Assembly: GCF_000013745.1 (NCBI RefSeq)
Contig: NC_007925.1
Coordinates: 5,084,001-5,148,000, forward strand
From: Rhodopseudomonas_A palustris_F
Lineage (GTDB): Bacteria; Pseudomonadota; Alphaproteobacteria; Rhizobiales; Xanthobacteraceae
Length of the DNA stretch: 64,000 nt
Direction: 5' to 3'
Within the stretch, counting starts at the first letter, position 1. Each line of letters begins with the position of its first letter. Under the pieces are notes generated by a model. The model was not told the DNA's origin. It did not search any database and was given only the letters and a program-made list of their open reading frames with translations. A program made the position numbers and the translations under genes. Shown here piece after piece: positions 33,414 through 41,570 of the stretch.

Positions 33414-34376
33414 TCACGCCAGCCCGCGATGCAGCCGCTTGCAGTCCTCGACCAGGGCGGCGACGGCGGCGACCGACCGCGTGAACTGACGCTGTTCCTC
33501 GTCGTCGAATTCCAGCTCGATGATTTTTTCGATGCCGCCGGCGCCGATCATCACCGGGACGCCGACATGGAGACCGTCGACGCCGTATTGGCCGCTCAGC
33601 GCCGCCGAGGCCGCGAACACCCGCTTCTGATCGCCGAGATAGCTCGTCGCCATGGCGATGGCGGCGCTCGCCGGCGCGTAGTAGGCCGAACTGGTCCACA
33701 GCAGGTTGACCACCTCGGCGCCGCCGGTGCGGGTCCGCTGCACGATGTCGTCGATGGCTTGCTGGGTGATCCAGCCCATCTTCACCAACGCCGGCAACGG
33801 CACCCCGCCGACGGTGGCCTGGCGCACCAGCGGCACCATGTCGTCGCCGTGGCCGCCGAGCGTCATCGCCTGCACCTCGGTCACCGAGACGCCGAGCGCT
33901 TCGGCCAGAAAGCTGCGCAGCCGCGCGCTGTCGAGCACGCCGCCCATCCCGACGACGCGCGCGGGCGGCAGGCCGGAGAACCGCCGCAGCGCCCAGACCA
34001 TCGCATCCAGCGGGTTGGTGATGCAGATCACGAACGCGTCGGGACAATAGCGGCCGATCGCGGTGCCGATCGATTCCATCACCGGCAGGTTGATCGCCAG
34101 CAGCGCATCGCGGTCGACGCCGGGCCGGCGCGGCACGCCGGCGGTGACGATCACGACGTCGGCGCCGGCGATATCGGCCTGATCGGCGGTGCCGGTCAGC
34201 ACCGCGTCGCATCCCTCCACCGCGGCGGCATGCGACAGATCCAGCGCCTTGCCCTTCGGCGGATTGGCGTTGACGTCGAGCAGCGTGACGTCGCCGAGCC
34301 GGTGCAGCATCGCCAGGTGGGCGAGCGTTCCGCCGATTTGGCCGGCACCGGCCAGGACGATCTTCTTCCGTGACAT
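33414..34376 (-). CDS. mdh: malate dehydrogenase (LDH-like type)
   Basis: A 320-aa NAD-dependent dehydrogenase. AGAGQIGGTLAHLA is the nucleotide-binding loop, DVNANPPKGKALDL holds the ribose-binding Asp, VTAGVPRRPGVDRDALL gives the malate/oxaloacetate Arg pair, ITNPLDAMVWAL is the conserved Asn block, and LGGHGDDMVP carries the catalytic His. Malate rather than lactate is suggested by the Arg residues. It is not beside sucCD, so it is probably a second malate dehydrogenase in the genome (inference). It lies between a CBS gene and an MFS gene on the same strand. Confidence 0.88.
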   Translation of the reverse strand: MSRKKIVLAGAGQIGGTLAHLAMLHRLGDVTLLDVNANPPKGKALDLSHAAAVEGCDAVLTGTADQADIAGADVVIVTAGVPRRPGVDRDALLAINLPVMESIGTAIGRYCPDAFVICITNPLDAMVWALRRFSGLPPARVVGMGGVLDSARLRSFLAEALGVSVTEVQAMTLGGHGDDMVPLVRQATVGGVPLPALVKMGWITQQAIDDIVQRTRTGGAEVVNLLWTSSAYYAPASAAIAMATSYLGDQKRVFAASAALSGQYGVDGLHVGVPVMIGAGGIEKIIELEFDDEEQRQFTRSVAAVAALVEDCKRLHRGLA

Positions 34377-34430
34377 GTCGAAACCTCAAATGTTGACGGC
34401 TGTTTCCACTGCGATGCGGCTCGGCCGCGC

Positions 34431-34459
34431 CGCGCGATCCCGCCGAGCGGGACCGCGCG
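34431..34459 (-). terminator. GC-rich hairpin after the MFS transporter gene
   Basis: Arms of 12 bases (CGCGCGATCCCG against CGGGACCGCGCG, one mismatch) with a 5-base loop, 13 bases past the MFS stop and before mdh on the same strand. No T-run follows, so termination would be weak or Rho-dependent. Confidence 0.4.
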
Positions 34460-34471
34460 CGCAGCGCTGGA

Positions 34472-35761
34472 TCAGGTCGGTTGGTCGACGAATTGTCGCT
34501 CCGGGTGCATCAACAGGCTGGTCAACGTGCCGGCGAGCATCAGCGCGATCGAACACAGGAACGGCAGATACCAATTGCCGGTGAGATCGAGGATCCAGCC
34601 GAAGGTGACCGACGACAGGATGCCGGCCAAGGCGAAGCCGATGTTCATCATCGCGCTGGCGGTGCCGGCATATTGCGGAGCGATGTCCATCGGGACCGCC
34701 CAGGCCGGCGCGATCACCAACTCGAGGAAGAAGAACCCGGCGGCCAAGGCCAGCGTGATCCACATGATGTCGTGCAGATACATCATCGCCGTCAGGCACA
34801 CCGCGGACCCGAGCATACCGATCCACAGCACCGACAGCCTGGCGAGCTTGACGTTGCCGGTCCGCCGCTTGATCGCGTCGCTCATCAGTCCGCCGACGGT
34901 GTCGCCGACCACGCCGGCGAAGAACACGCCGGAGGCGAACGCCGCGGATTTCTTCAGATCGAAACCCTGGCCTTCGAGGAAGAACGACGGCAGCCAATTC
35001 AGGTAGACCCAGGCCGACCAGCCGTAGCAGAAATAGGTGAACGTCACCGGCGCCATGCGCCAACCGAGCCGCAGCCACGGGATCTTCCGCGCCTTGGCCG
35101 GCGCGCGTTCCGGCAGCCCGATCAGGTCCTCCGGGCGAATCTTCGGATGGTCACGCGGGTCGTCGCGATAGTAGTAGACCCAGAAGCCGACCCAGGCGAG
35201 CGTCAGCACGCCCATCACGGCGAACGAGCCGCGCCAGCCCCACAGGATCACCAGCGCGGCGACGATCGGCGGCGTCACCGCATTGCCGAGCCGCGAGAAG
35301 GAATGGGTAATGCCCTGCACGAAACCGTAGCGGTCGGAGGGGATCCAGGCCTGCATGCCGCGGGTGGCGGAGGGAAACATCACGCTCTCGCCGAAGCCGA
35401 GCAGCAGCCGGCACATGAACAGGCCGACGACGCCGCTGACGAGGCTGGTGCAGAACGTCGCCACCGCCGCGACCGTGACGCAGACCATCAACACCCGCCT
35501 GGCGCCGAAGCGATCGGCCAACCAGCCGCCGAACACCATGAACAGCACGTAAGGGTAGGCGAACGCCGAGAACACCACGCCCATCTCGACATTGGAAATG
35601 TCGAACTCCTTGCGCATCATGCTGGCGGTGGTGCTGATGTTGACGCGATCGACGTAGGCCGAGAAATACAGAATACACAGCAGGCCGAGGACCACATTCG
35701 GCGCCGAGAAGATCGATTTACTCCAGTGAGTCGGTCGGAGAGCCGTTGCTTGTTCGGTCAC
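34472..35761 (-). CDS. MFS transporter, anion:cation symporter (ACS) family
   Basis: A 429-aa protein with 12 membrane helices. It begins after a short cytoplasmic tail with the ACS-type helix 1 sequence LYFSAYVDRVNIS, and has the MFS loop motif GGWLADRFGARRV between helices 2 and 3. ACS members import organic anions such as hexuronates, glucarate or dicarboxylates. Next to malate dehydrogenase and the malonate operon an organic acid is likely, but the substrate is not shown by sequence. A strong hairpin separates it from mdcF. Confidence 0.85.
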   Translation of the reverse strand: MTEQATALRPTHWSKSIFSAPNVVLGLLCILYFSAYVDRVNISTTASMMRKEFDISNVEMGVVFSAFAYPYVLFMVFGGWLADRFGARRVLMVCVTVAAVATFCTSLVSGVVGLFMCRLLLGFGESVMFPSATRGMQAWIPSDRYGFVQGITHSFSRLGNAVTPPIVAALVILWGWRGSFAVMGVLTLAWVGFWVYYYRDDPRDHPKIRPEDLIGLPERAPAKARKIPWLRLGWRMAPVTFTYFCYGWSAWVYLNWLPSFFLEGQGFDLKKSAAFASGVFFAGVVGDTVGGLMSDAIKRRTGNVKLARLSVLWIGMLGSAVCLTAMMYLHDIMWITLALAAGFFFLELVIAPAWAVPMDIAPQYAGTASAMMNIGFALAGILSSVTFGWILDLTGNWYLPFLCSIALMLAGTLTSLLMHPERQFVDQPT

Positions 35762-35862
35762 TTGCTTCTCCTAAAGGTTCTTGGTGATGCTCGGGTCCGA
35801 ACCTGGGATCCGCGGACGCGAAATCCGGGGCTTGGACGGTCGTCAATGTCTTTCCAGAAGTG

Positions 35863-35893
35863 AAAGGCCGGCACCGATGCGGTGCCGGCCTTT
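35863..35893 (-). terminator. bidirectional hairpin terminator after mdcF
   Basis: AAAGGCCGGCACCG and its complement form a stem of 14 bases with a 3-base loop, ending in a T3 on either strand. It lies ten bases past the mdcF stop and ends the malonate decarboxylase operon before the MFS gene. Confidence 0.75.
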
Positions 35894-35903
35894 CGATGGT
35901 TGA

Positions 35904-36890
35904 TCAGAGAATGCCGAAGGTCAGAAGGATAAAGTAGGTCGGGATCGTGAACAGCGCGAGCACCGTGGTGAGTGCCGTCATGACCGCCACGTAGTTGGCG
36001 TCGGCTTTGTAGGCCCGGGCCGCAATCGAGACCTGGGTCATCACCGGCATCGACGATTCGATGATCAGGACGTTGCGCATGAAGCTCGGAACTTCGAACA
36101 GGTAGCAAGCCAGGACCGTCACCGCCGGCGCGATCAGGAAGCGTGCCGCGATCAGGATTCCCATGTCCAAGGTAATCCGCACGCTGCGCAGGTTGGCGAT
36201 GTAGATCGCGATACCGATGAACAACATCGCCAACGGCGTGGTCATGCTGCCGAGGTAGGTCATGGTGCTGGTGGCGAAGGTCGGCAATTTGACGCTGAGC
36301 AAGATCAGCGAGATGGCGACCACGGCGCCGATCAGCGGCGGCGACATGATGTTCTTGATGGTCTTCAGGCTCAGCACCTTCGGCACGCTGACGTCGGCGT
36401 TGTCGCCGCCCTCGAGCCGCGCGAACTTCGGTCCGTCAATGCTGAGGCCGTAAGCGCCGATGGTCCAGAACAGCAGCGACTGCACCAGATAGTACATCAC
36501 CGCGATCGGCAGCGCCTTGTCGCCGAACAGCGCGATGTTCACCGGGAAGCCGATGAAGGCGCTGTTGGAGACGAAGAACATCGCGCGGAACGCGCCGCGG
36601 CGATAATCCGGAACCTTGAACAGCTTGGAGACGACGATGCCGATGAGCCACAGCGTGAACATCGAGCACAGCGGCACGATCACCGCGACGCCGAGCTGCA
36701 GCAGATCTTCTTTCTTGTAGGACTTCATCATGCTGACGATCATGTAGAGAGGGATCGTCACCGTCATCGCGAACTTGGAGAACAGCTGTCCAATTTCTTT
36801 GTTGAACCACTTGATCTGAGTGAGGTAGTAGCCGAGCAGGATCATCAGCATGCAGCTGAAGACCCCACTGAGGGATTCGAAAATGGCCAT
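35904..36890 (-). CDS. mdcF: auxin-efflux-carrier family transporter, malonate carrier MdcF
   Basis: A 328-aa AEC-family membrane protein with about ten helices in two inverted halves, including NSAFIGFPVNIALFGD and SSMPVMTQVSIAARAY. MdcF of other malonate decarboxylase operons belongs to this family and is thought to import malonate. It is the last gene of the mdc operon, 76 bases after mdcH and just before a terminator. Malonate as substrate is inferred from context. Confidence 0.85.
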   Translation of the reverse strand: MAIFESLSGVFSCMLMILLGYYLTQIKWFNKEIGQLFSKFAMTVTIPLYMIVSMMKSYKKEDLLQLGVAVIVPLCSMFTLWLIGIVVSKLFKVPDYRRGAFRAMFFVSNSAFIGFPVNIALFGDKALPIAVMYYLVQSLLFWTIGAYGLSIDGPKFARLEGGDNADVSVPKVLSLKTIKNIMSPPLIGAVVAISLILLSVKLPTFATSTMTYLGSMTTPLAMLFIGIAIYIANLRSVRITLDMGILIAARFLIAPAVTVLACYLFEVPSFMRNVLIIESSMPVMTQVSIAARAYKADANYVAVMTALTTVLALFTIPTYFILLTFGIL

Positions 36891-36966
36891 GTCAGTCTCC
36901 GTTTGGGGTGTTGGATGAGGGATAGGGGAGGCGGGAAAATTCAGTAAGCCGGCGAGGCCGCATCGG

Positions 36967-37902
36967 TCAGTCGAGCACCTCCATGGCGTCGCGGATCTGA
37001 CGCACCGCGTAGTCGAACGGCATCGCCACCATGGCGATCGATGGCACTTGCGGAAACGCCTCCGTCGTCAGTTTGGACAGCACTTGCCCGGGATTGATTT
37101 CAACGAACAAGGTGGTGCCCAGGCCCACCAGGATCTCGGTGGAATCGTGCCAGCGCACCGGATGCGCGATGTTGGTGGCGACGTCTTCGCGGATCCGGTC
37201 CAGCACCCTGGTCGGGCGCGCCCGCCGATTGGTCATGTACTGCGCCCGCACCGTTCCCGGTTCGAGCGTCTTCAGCTTGTCGAGCAGCACGTCGGCGACG
37301 CCCTGCAGCAGCGGGCAATGCGACGGCACCCTGACCGCGAGCCGCTCCGCCTTCTTGCAGCCGGTTGCGATCGCCAATTCGACCACCCGGTCGACGCCGG
37401 GCAGCGCGCCGGCGACGACGATCTGGCGCGGCGCGTTGAGATTGCCGACATAGACCGGAAATTGCTCGGTGGTGGCCTTGGCCACCAGCGCCGTGACCTG
37501 CTCCTCGTCGAGCCCGACGATGGCGGCGAGCCCGTAGCCGGTGGTGAATTGCTGCTCCATCAACGAGGCGCGCAGATGCACCAGACGCAGCCCGTCGGGG
37601 AACGCCAGCGCGCCGCAGGCCGTGGCCGCGGCGTAGGCGCCCACCGAGAGACCGGCGACGGCGCTGGGTAACGCCCCCTCCGCGGCGAGCGCCCGCGCCA
37701 CAGCGACGCCGGCGACGTAGATCGCCACCTGCGTTGACACCGTCGATTCGAGGATCTTCTCTTCGTCGAGCTCGAGCACGTTGCGGCCGAGCACCTGGCT
37801 TGCCTCGTCGATCGTCAGCGCGACGCTGGGATGCGCCGGCAATTCGTGCAGCATGCCGGCGCGCTGCGATCCTTGGCCCGGGAATAGAAAGGCGATGCTC
37901 AT
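36967..37902 (-). CDS. mdcH: malonyl-CoA:ACP malonyltransferase MdcH
   Basis: A 311-aa FabD-like acyltransferase. FPGQGSQRAGM is the oxyanion-hole motif and GLSVGAY gives the catalytic Ser86; the catalytic His lies in VRVPSHCPLL. MdcH loads malonate on the acyl-carrier subunit MdcC to start the catalytic cycle. The ATG overlaps the mdcG stop as ATGA. An upstream open frame is an mdcG shadow. Confidence 0.92.
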   Translation of the reverse strand: MSIAFLFPGQGSQRAGMLHELPAHPSVALTIDEASQVLGRNVLELDEEKILESTVSTQVAIYVAGVAVARALAAEGALPSAVAGLSVGAYAAATACGALAFPDGLRLVHLRASLMEQQFTTGYGLAAIVGLDEEQVTALVAKATTEQFPVYVGNLNAPRQIVVAGALPGVDRVVELAIATGCKKAERLAVRVPSHCPLLQGVADVLLDKLKTLEPGTVRAQYMTNRRARPTRVLDRIREDVATNIAHPVRWHDSTEILVGLGTTLFVEINPGQVLSKLTTEAFPQVPSIAMVAMPFDYAVRQIRDAMEVLD

Positions 37903-38564
37903 TGCAGGTCTCCCTCTGTGATGCTCCACGGGTCGCGAACCAGTCGTGATCCGTCGCAGGTCTTCAGCCGACGGCGCAGCGAGCGGCCGTCGCAATATTC
38001 GCGCAGCGAAAAGCATCCCTGCGGGGTCTCGACCTGGATGTCGGCGACGCCATCGACCGCGTCGACGCTTTGCAGCAACGCGCCGCCGTCGCGCTCCGAG
38101 AGCGGCGACACGGCGTAGATGACGAGATCGAGATCGCTGGAAACCGTCGCGGCCGGAATTCCGGTGGCCAGTTCGAAGCCGACGCTGCCGACCGGGCCCC
38201 ACGGCAATCGCAGTTCGGACCAGGCGGCTTCGACCGCGCTGAAGCCGCGCAACGCCGGGATCGCGGCGAACCGCGCCGCCGACGGCTCGTGCCGGGCGAT
38301 CAGCAAATCACTCGGGTTGATGCGCTTGGTGACAGAGCCGACCGAAATCGCGCCGGCAAATCGTTCGCAGCGCGCGGCGCCGCGAATGCCGACCGGAATC
38401 AACCCGGCTGCGGCGCGGCCGCGGCGCACCACCACGACGGGCGCGGCGTCGAGCGCGGCGAACACCCATGCCGGCGTCGACGAATCTGAAATGAGGGTCC
38501 GCGGTTCATCGATCCACAACAGGTCGTGCGGACGAAGCGGCAGCGGAATGAGGGGATCGGACAT
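37899..38564 (-). CDS. mdcG: phosphoribosyl-dephospho-CoA transferase MdcG
   Basis: A 221-aa nucleotidyltransferase-like protein. SSDLDLVIYA (about residue 140) holds the metal-binding DxD motif; RINPSDLLIARHEPSAARF is also typical. MdcG attaches the 2'-(5''-triphosphoribosyl)-3'-dephospho-CoA group to Ser25 of MdcC, after MdcB makes it. It is separated from mdcE by a hairpin but stays on the same strand, and overlaps mdcH. Confidence 0.9.
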   Translation of the reverse strand: MSDPLIPLPLRPHDLLWIDEPRTLISDSSTPAWVFAALDAAPVVVVRRGRAAAGLIPVGIRGAARCERFAGAISVGSVTKRINPSDLLIARHEPSAARFAAIPALRGFSAVEAAWSELRLPWGPVGSVGFELATGIPAATVSSDLDLVIYAVSPLSERDGGALLQSVDAVDGVADIQVETPQGCFSLREYCDGRSLRRRLKTCDGSRLVRDPWSITEGDLQ

Positions 38565-38610
38565 GATGCACGCCAGACGCGAGGGCGTCCTTTGAACGCG
38601 GGGGGAAGTT

Positions 38611-38641
38611 GCGCTCGCCCGACCTTGCGGCGGGCGAGCGC
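38611..38641 (-). other. intercistronic hairpin between mdcE and mdcG
   Basis: Perfect 11-base arms (GCGCTCGCCCG and complement) with a 9-base loop lie 11 bases after the mdcE stop. No T-run follows. It may lower expression of mdcG, mdcH and mdcF relative to the structural subunits, a sensible ratio for maturation and transport proteins. Confidence 0.6.
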
Positions 38642-38651
38642 GTTGTCGAAA

Positions 38652-39476
38652 TCAGCAGGCCGCCCACTGCTCGGTCATCATCTTGCGGACTTTGATCGAG
38701 GCCTTGCGGAACGCCTTGGCGCCATCGGATTCGAGCCGCACGTCGAGGGTGCGCGACGACTTGCGGGCATCCGCGATGGCTTCGATCAAGGTCGACTTCA
38801 CCTGATCGATGGTCGCCGGCGTCGGGGTGTCCGGACCGGCGATCTTCAGCAGCTTGTGCAGACCGCCGAGCTTGTTGAACGAGCCGATATCGTAGGCCAT
38901 CGGCACGATGGTCTCGCCGAGCTTGTCGAGTTCGGCGACGCTGCGCTTGGTGATGCGCGCGGCGGCGTCCTTGTACATCGCGTGGATCAGCACTTCCGGA
39001 TCGTCGAACGCGATCATCCGGTTGGCCTGGCCGGCGAGCGCCAGGAACGCCCCGGACACGCAACGCCCGACGATCAACGCGATCACCGGATGACCGGCCG
39101 TGCGGGCATCGGCGTAAGCGGCGATGATCGCGGCGGCGGCGACGTGGATGCCGAACAGCTCCTCGCGACGGCCGTAGGCCTGGCTCTTGGTATCGCACAC
39201 CGTGATGATCGGACGTTTGGTGCCGTTCTTGTCGGCTTCGATCACGGCGCGCAGGTTCTTGGTGCCGTACCAGCCTTCTTCCAGCCCGACCTCGGTGTGG
39301 CCGGTGCGCGGAAAGCGGGCATTGGCGTCGGGCGCCACGCCGACGAACACCGCCTTCTCGCCGCCGAGCACGGCCTCGGCCACCATCAGCGAGCCGGGAT
39401 TGCCGTCGACCTTGCCGTTGCTACCCGTGAGGGCTTCGAACCACTTGCGGCCGCGATTGTTCAGGGGATCGGTCAT
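38652..39476 (-). CDS. mdcE: malonate decarboxylase gamma subunit MdcE
   Basis: A 274-aa crotonase-superfamily carboxyltransferase-like subunit. SLMVAEAVLGGEKAVFVGV and VIALIVGRCVSGAFLALAG are conserved. With MdcD it decarboxylates malonyl-S-ACP to acetyl-S-ACP, releasing CO2 without biotin. The ATG overlaps the mdcD stop as ATGA; an earlier in-frame ATG would lie inside mdcD. Cytoplasmic. Confidence 0.93.
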   Translation of the reverse strand: MTDPLNNRGRKWFEALTGSNGKVDGNPGSLMVAEAVLGGEKAVFVGVAPDANARFPRTGHTEVGLEEGWYGTKNLRAVIEADKNGTKRPIITVCDTKSQAYGRREELFGIHVAAAAIIAAYADARTAGHPVIALIVGRCVSGAFLALAGQANRMIAFDDPEVLIHAMYKDAAARITKRSVAELDKLGETIVPMAYDIGSFNKLGGLHKLLKIAGPDTPTPATIDQVKSTLIEAIADARKSSRTLDVRLESDGAKAFRKASIKVRKMMTEQWAAC

Positions 39477-40345
39477 TTCGCTACTGCCTTCCATGCGTTA
39501 CGGATGTCTTCGGCGACCCACTGCTTGGAGGGGTCCAAAAACTTCAGGCGTTTGATGAAGAGTTCGTACTTGTCGGTCCGCAATTGCGCGGGCTGGCCCT
39601 TGCGGAACAGGTCGGTCACGGCCTTGGTCACCGCATCCGCATCGTCCTCGAGCAGCACGTCGGCGAAGTCGGTGGCGAAACGCTGCGCGCCGCCATTGAC
39701 GCCCCAGACGAACGGCTTGTCGGCAGCCACGAATTCATCCTTGCCGGCTTCCAGCTCGATGACTTCGGGACCGTTCATGCTGAGGCGGGCCTGCCGCGTC
39801 ATCACCACGTAGGAGGCCAGACCCGCGGCGAGCGACATGCCGCCGAAGCAGCCGGTCGGTCCGGTGATCACCACGATCAGCGGGGTGTGCTTGCGCAGCG
39901 CCACCATCTCCGCGTAGATCTCGGCGATCACCAGCTCGCCCATGTTGGCTTCCTGCAGCCGCACGCCGCCGCTCTCGAGCGACAACACCGCGCGGGTCGG
40001 AATGCCCTTCTCGTTGTCGAGCCGGGCCAGCCGGAAGGCTTCGGCCATCTTCATGCCGCAGACTTCGCCGATCGAGCCGCCTTGGAATTTGCCCTCCATG
40101 GCGATCACCACGGCCGGCTTGCCGTCGATCTTGCCCTTGGCGACGACGCAGCCGTCGTCGGATTGGGTGACGATGCCCTGCATCGGCAACCAGGGCGACT
40201 CCACCCGGTCGAACGGACCGAGCAATTCGTGGAAGCTGCCCTGGTCGAGCAGCTGCTGAGCGCGCGCACGGGCGTTGAGCTCGATGTAGCTGCGGCGCGC
40301 GGCGAGCGCGAGCACTTCGTCGGAAAGTGTTGTTTCGAAGGTCAT
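39473..40345 (-). CDS. mdcD: malonate decarboxylase beta subunit MdcD
   Basis: A 290-aa acyl-CoA carboxyltransferase-like subunit. It begins SYIELNARARAQQLLDQGSF and contains GGSIGEVCGMKMAEAFRLA, LSLESGGVRLQEAN and ITGPTGCFGGMSLAAGLAS, the oxyanion-hole regions of this family. It forms the decarboxylase core with MdcE. Overlapping ATGA junctions link it to both mdcC and mdcE. Confidence 0.94.
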   Translation of the reverse strand: MTFETTLSDEVLALAARRSYIELNARARAQQLLDQGSFHELLGPFDRVESPWLPMQGIVTQSDDGCVVAKGKIDGKPAVVIAMEGKFQGGSIGEVCGMKMAEAFRLARLDNEKGIPTRAVLSLESGGVRLQEANMGELVIAEIYAEMVALRKHTPLIVVITGPTGCFGGMSLAAGLASYVVMTRQARLSMNGPEVIELEAGKDEFVAADKPFVWGVNGGAQRFATDFADVLLEDDADAVTKAVTDLFRKGQPAQLRTDKYELFIKRLKFLDPSKQWVAEDIRNAWKAVAK

Positions 40346-40635
40346 GACTTGCTCACCTCAACAGCTTGCTGAAGACGCAGCGCCACGGTTCCCGGAGTGG
40401 CGCCGAAATCGTGGATTTCGATGTTTGCAGCTTCCGGATGCTGCTGCAGAAAGCGCTCGATGACCGCTTTCCAAGTGTCGACGAAGCCGGTGACGCTGGT
40501 CTGGATGGTGACGCGGGTCTCGCCGTCCACCGACGGCTCCATCAGGATCTCGAGATCGCCGGACCCGACCACCCCGACATGGGCGCGTCGCGCTTTCACC
40601 TTCGATGAAGGGAATTCGAAGTTCAGGATTTCCAT
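40342..40635 (-). CDS. mdcC: malonate decarboxylase acyl-carrier subunit MdcC
   Basis: A 97-aa acyl carrier protein. VGSGDLEIL includes Ser25, the attachment site of the triphosphoribosyl-dephospho-CoA arm, at the same position as in Klebsiella MdcC. It carries acetyl and malonyl groups between MdcA, MdcH and MdcD/E. It overlaps mdcB by 13 bases and mdcD by four. Confidence 0.93.
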   Translation of the reverse strand: MEILNFEFPSSKVKARRAHVGVVGSGDLEILMEPSVDGETRVTIQTSVTGFVDTWKAVIERFLQQHPEAANIEIHDFGATPGTVALRLQQAVEVSKS

Positions 40636-41570
40636 TGCGAAAAATCTCCATTTTGATCGATGTCGACAGGCGCGCCCGACGACAGTTGATTGAGAGAGTC
40701 CAGGAACAGGGTGGCGGCGAACAAATCCCCGCTGCCACCTGGAGAGGCGTTCAGCTCGAGCAGATCGATGTCCAACTGATCGAGGGCATCGAGACCGGCT
40801 TTGGTCGAGGTGCCGCCCAGTCGCAGGATTTCGGCAGCGCCGCTCTTGGCGGTCTCGAGTGCCTTATGGCCGCCGCGGTGAAGCAGGCAGGTGTCGTCGA
40901 GTGCCGCCATGATCGCCAACAGAGCGTCCAGTCTGGCGAAGGTCTCGGCGACGCCGCGTGAGCGTGCCTGCTGCAGCGCCGGCAAGCCGACGCCGACGAC
41001 GTGAGGAAAGCCGTCTTGAGCCTCCCCTCGGGCGCCGGGCACGCCGTAGCGCTCGACCACCCGACTGCCGTTGGTTGCGTCGGTCGGCATCCGGCTATCG
41101 CTGTAGCGCGCGATACTTCCGGCGATCGACGCGATCTCCACCGCATCCGCGGGATGGGACGACATCACTGCCCCCCCGACCAGCAGACCGAGCGACCAGA
41201 TCGCACCCTTGTGGGTGTTGACCCCGGCGGTCGCCGCGAACATCGCGGCTTCGCCTTCCCGGCCGATCGCGGCAAGTTTTTCACGAACTTGCCGGCTCGG
41301 TGCAGCGCCTGCGACCGCGCGGGCCATGTCCCTGAAGCAGGGAAACAGCGAACGTGCCGAGCGATGCATCAGCGCGATGTCGAGGTCGGCATGGGCGCCG
41401 GGTCCGCGAGCATCGACCAGCCCTGGCTTGGGCGTCAGGCTGGCTTCTGCGATCATCGACTGCACCGCCAAGGTGGCGATCCGCGTCGGTAGCGCGTAGA
41501 TCGGCGCCGAGAACGACGACTCCTCGCGACTTCTTGCCTGCTGCGCAGGTTGTGCAAGAGCTGAGTGCAT
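40623..41570 (-). CDS. mdcB: triphosphoribosyl-dephospho-CoA synthase MdcB
   Basis: A 315-aa CitG-family enzyme that makes the prosthetic-group precursor from ATP and dephospho-CoA. Hallmarks: AEASLTPKPGLVDARGPGAH, AATAGVNTHKGAIWSLGLL, and a C-terminal LNASPGGSGDLFAATLFLD. Two starts compete, GTG and the next codon ATG; I chose ATG because AGGAG lies six bases upstream, inside the end of mdcA. It overlaps mdcC. Confidence 0.92.
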   Translation of the reverse strand: MHSALAQPAQQARSREESSFSAPIYALPTRIATLAVQSMIAEASLTPKPGLVDARGPGAHADLDIALMHRSARSLFPCFRDMARAVAGAAPSRQVREKLAAIGREGEAAMFAATAGVNTHKGAIWSLGLLVGGAVMSSHPADAVEIASIAGSIARYSDSRMPTDATNGSRVVERYGVPGARGEAQDGFPHVVGVGLPALQQARSRGVAETFARLDALLAIMAALDDTCLLHRGGHKALETAKSGAAEILRLGGTSTKAGLDALDQLDIDLLELNASPGGSGDLFAATLFLDSLNQLSSGAPVDIDQNGDFSQWKS

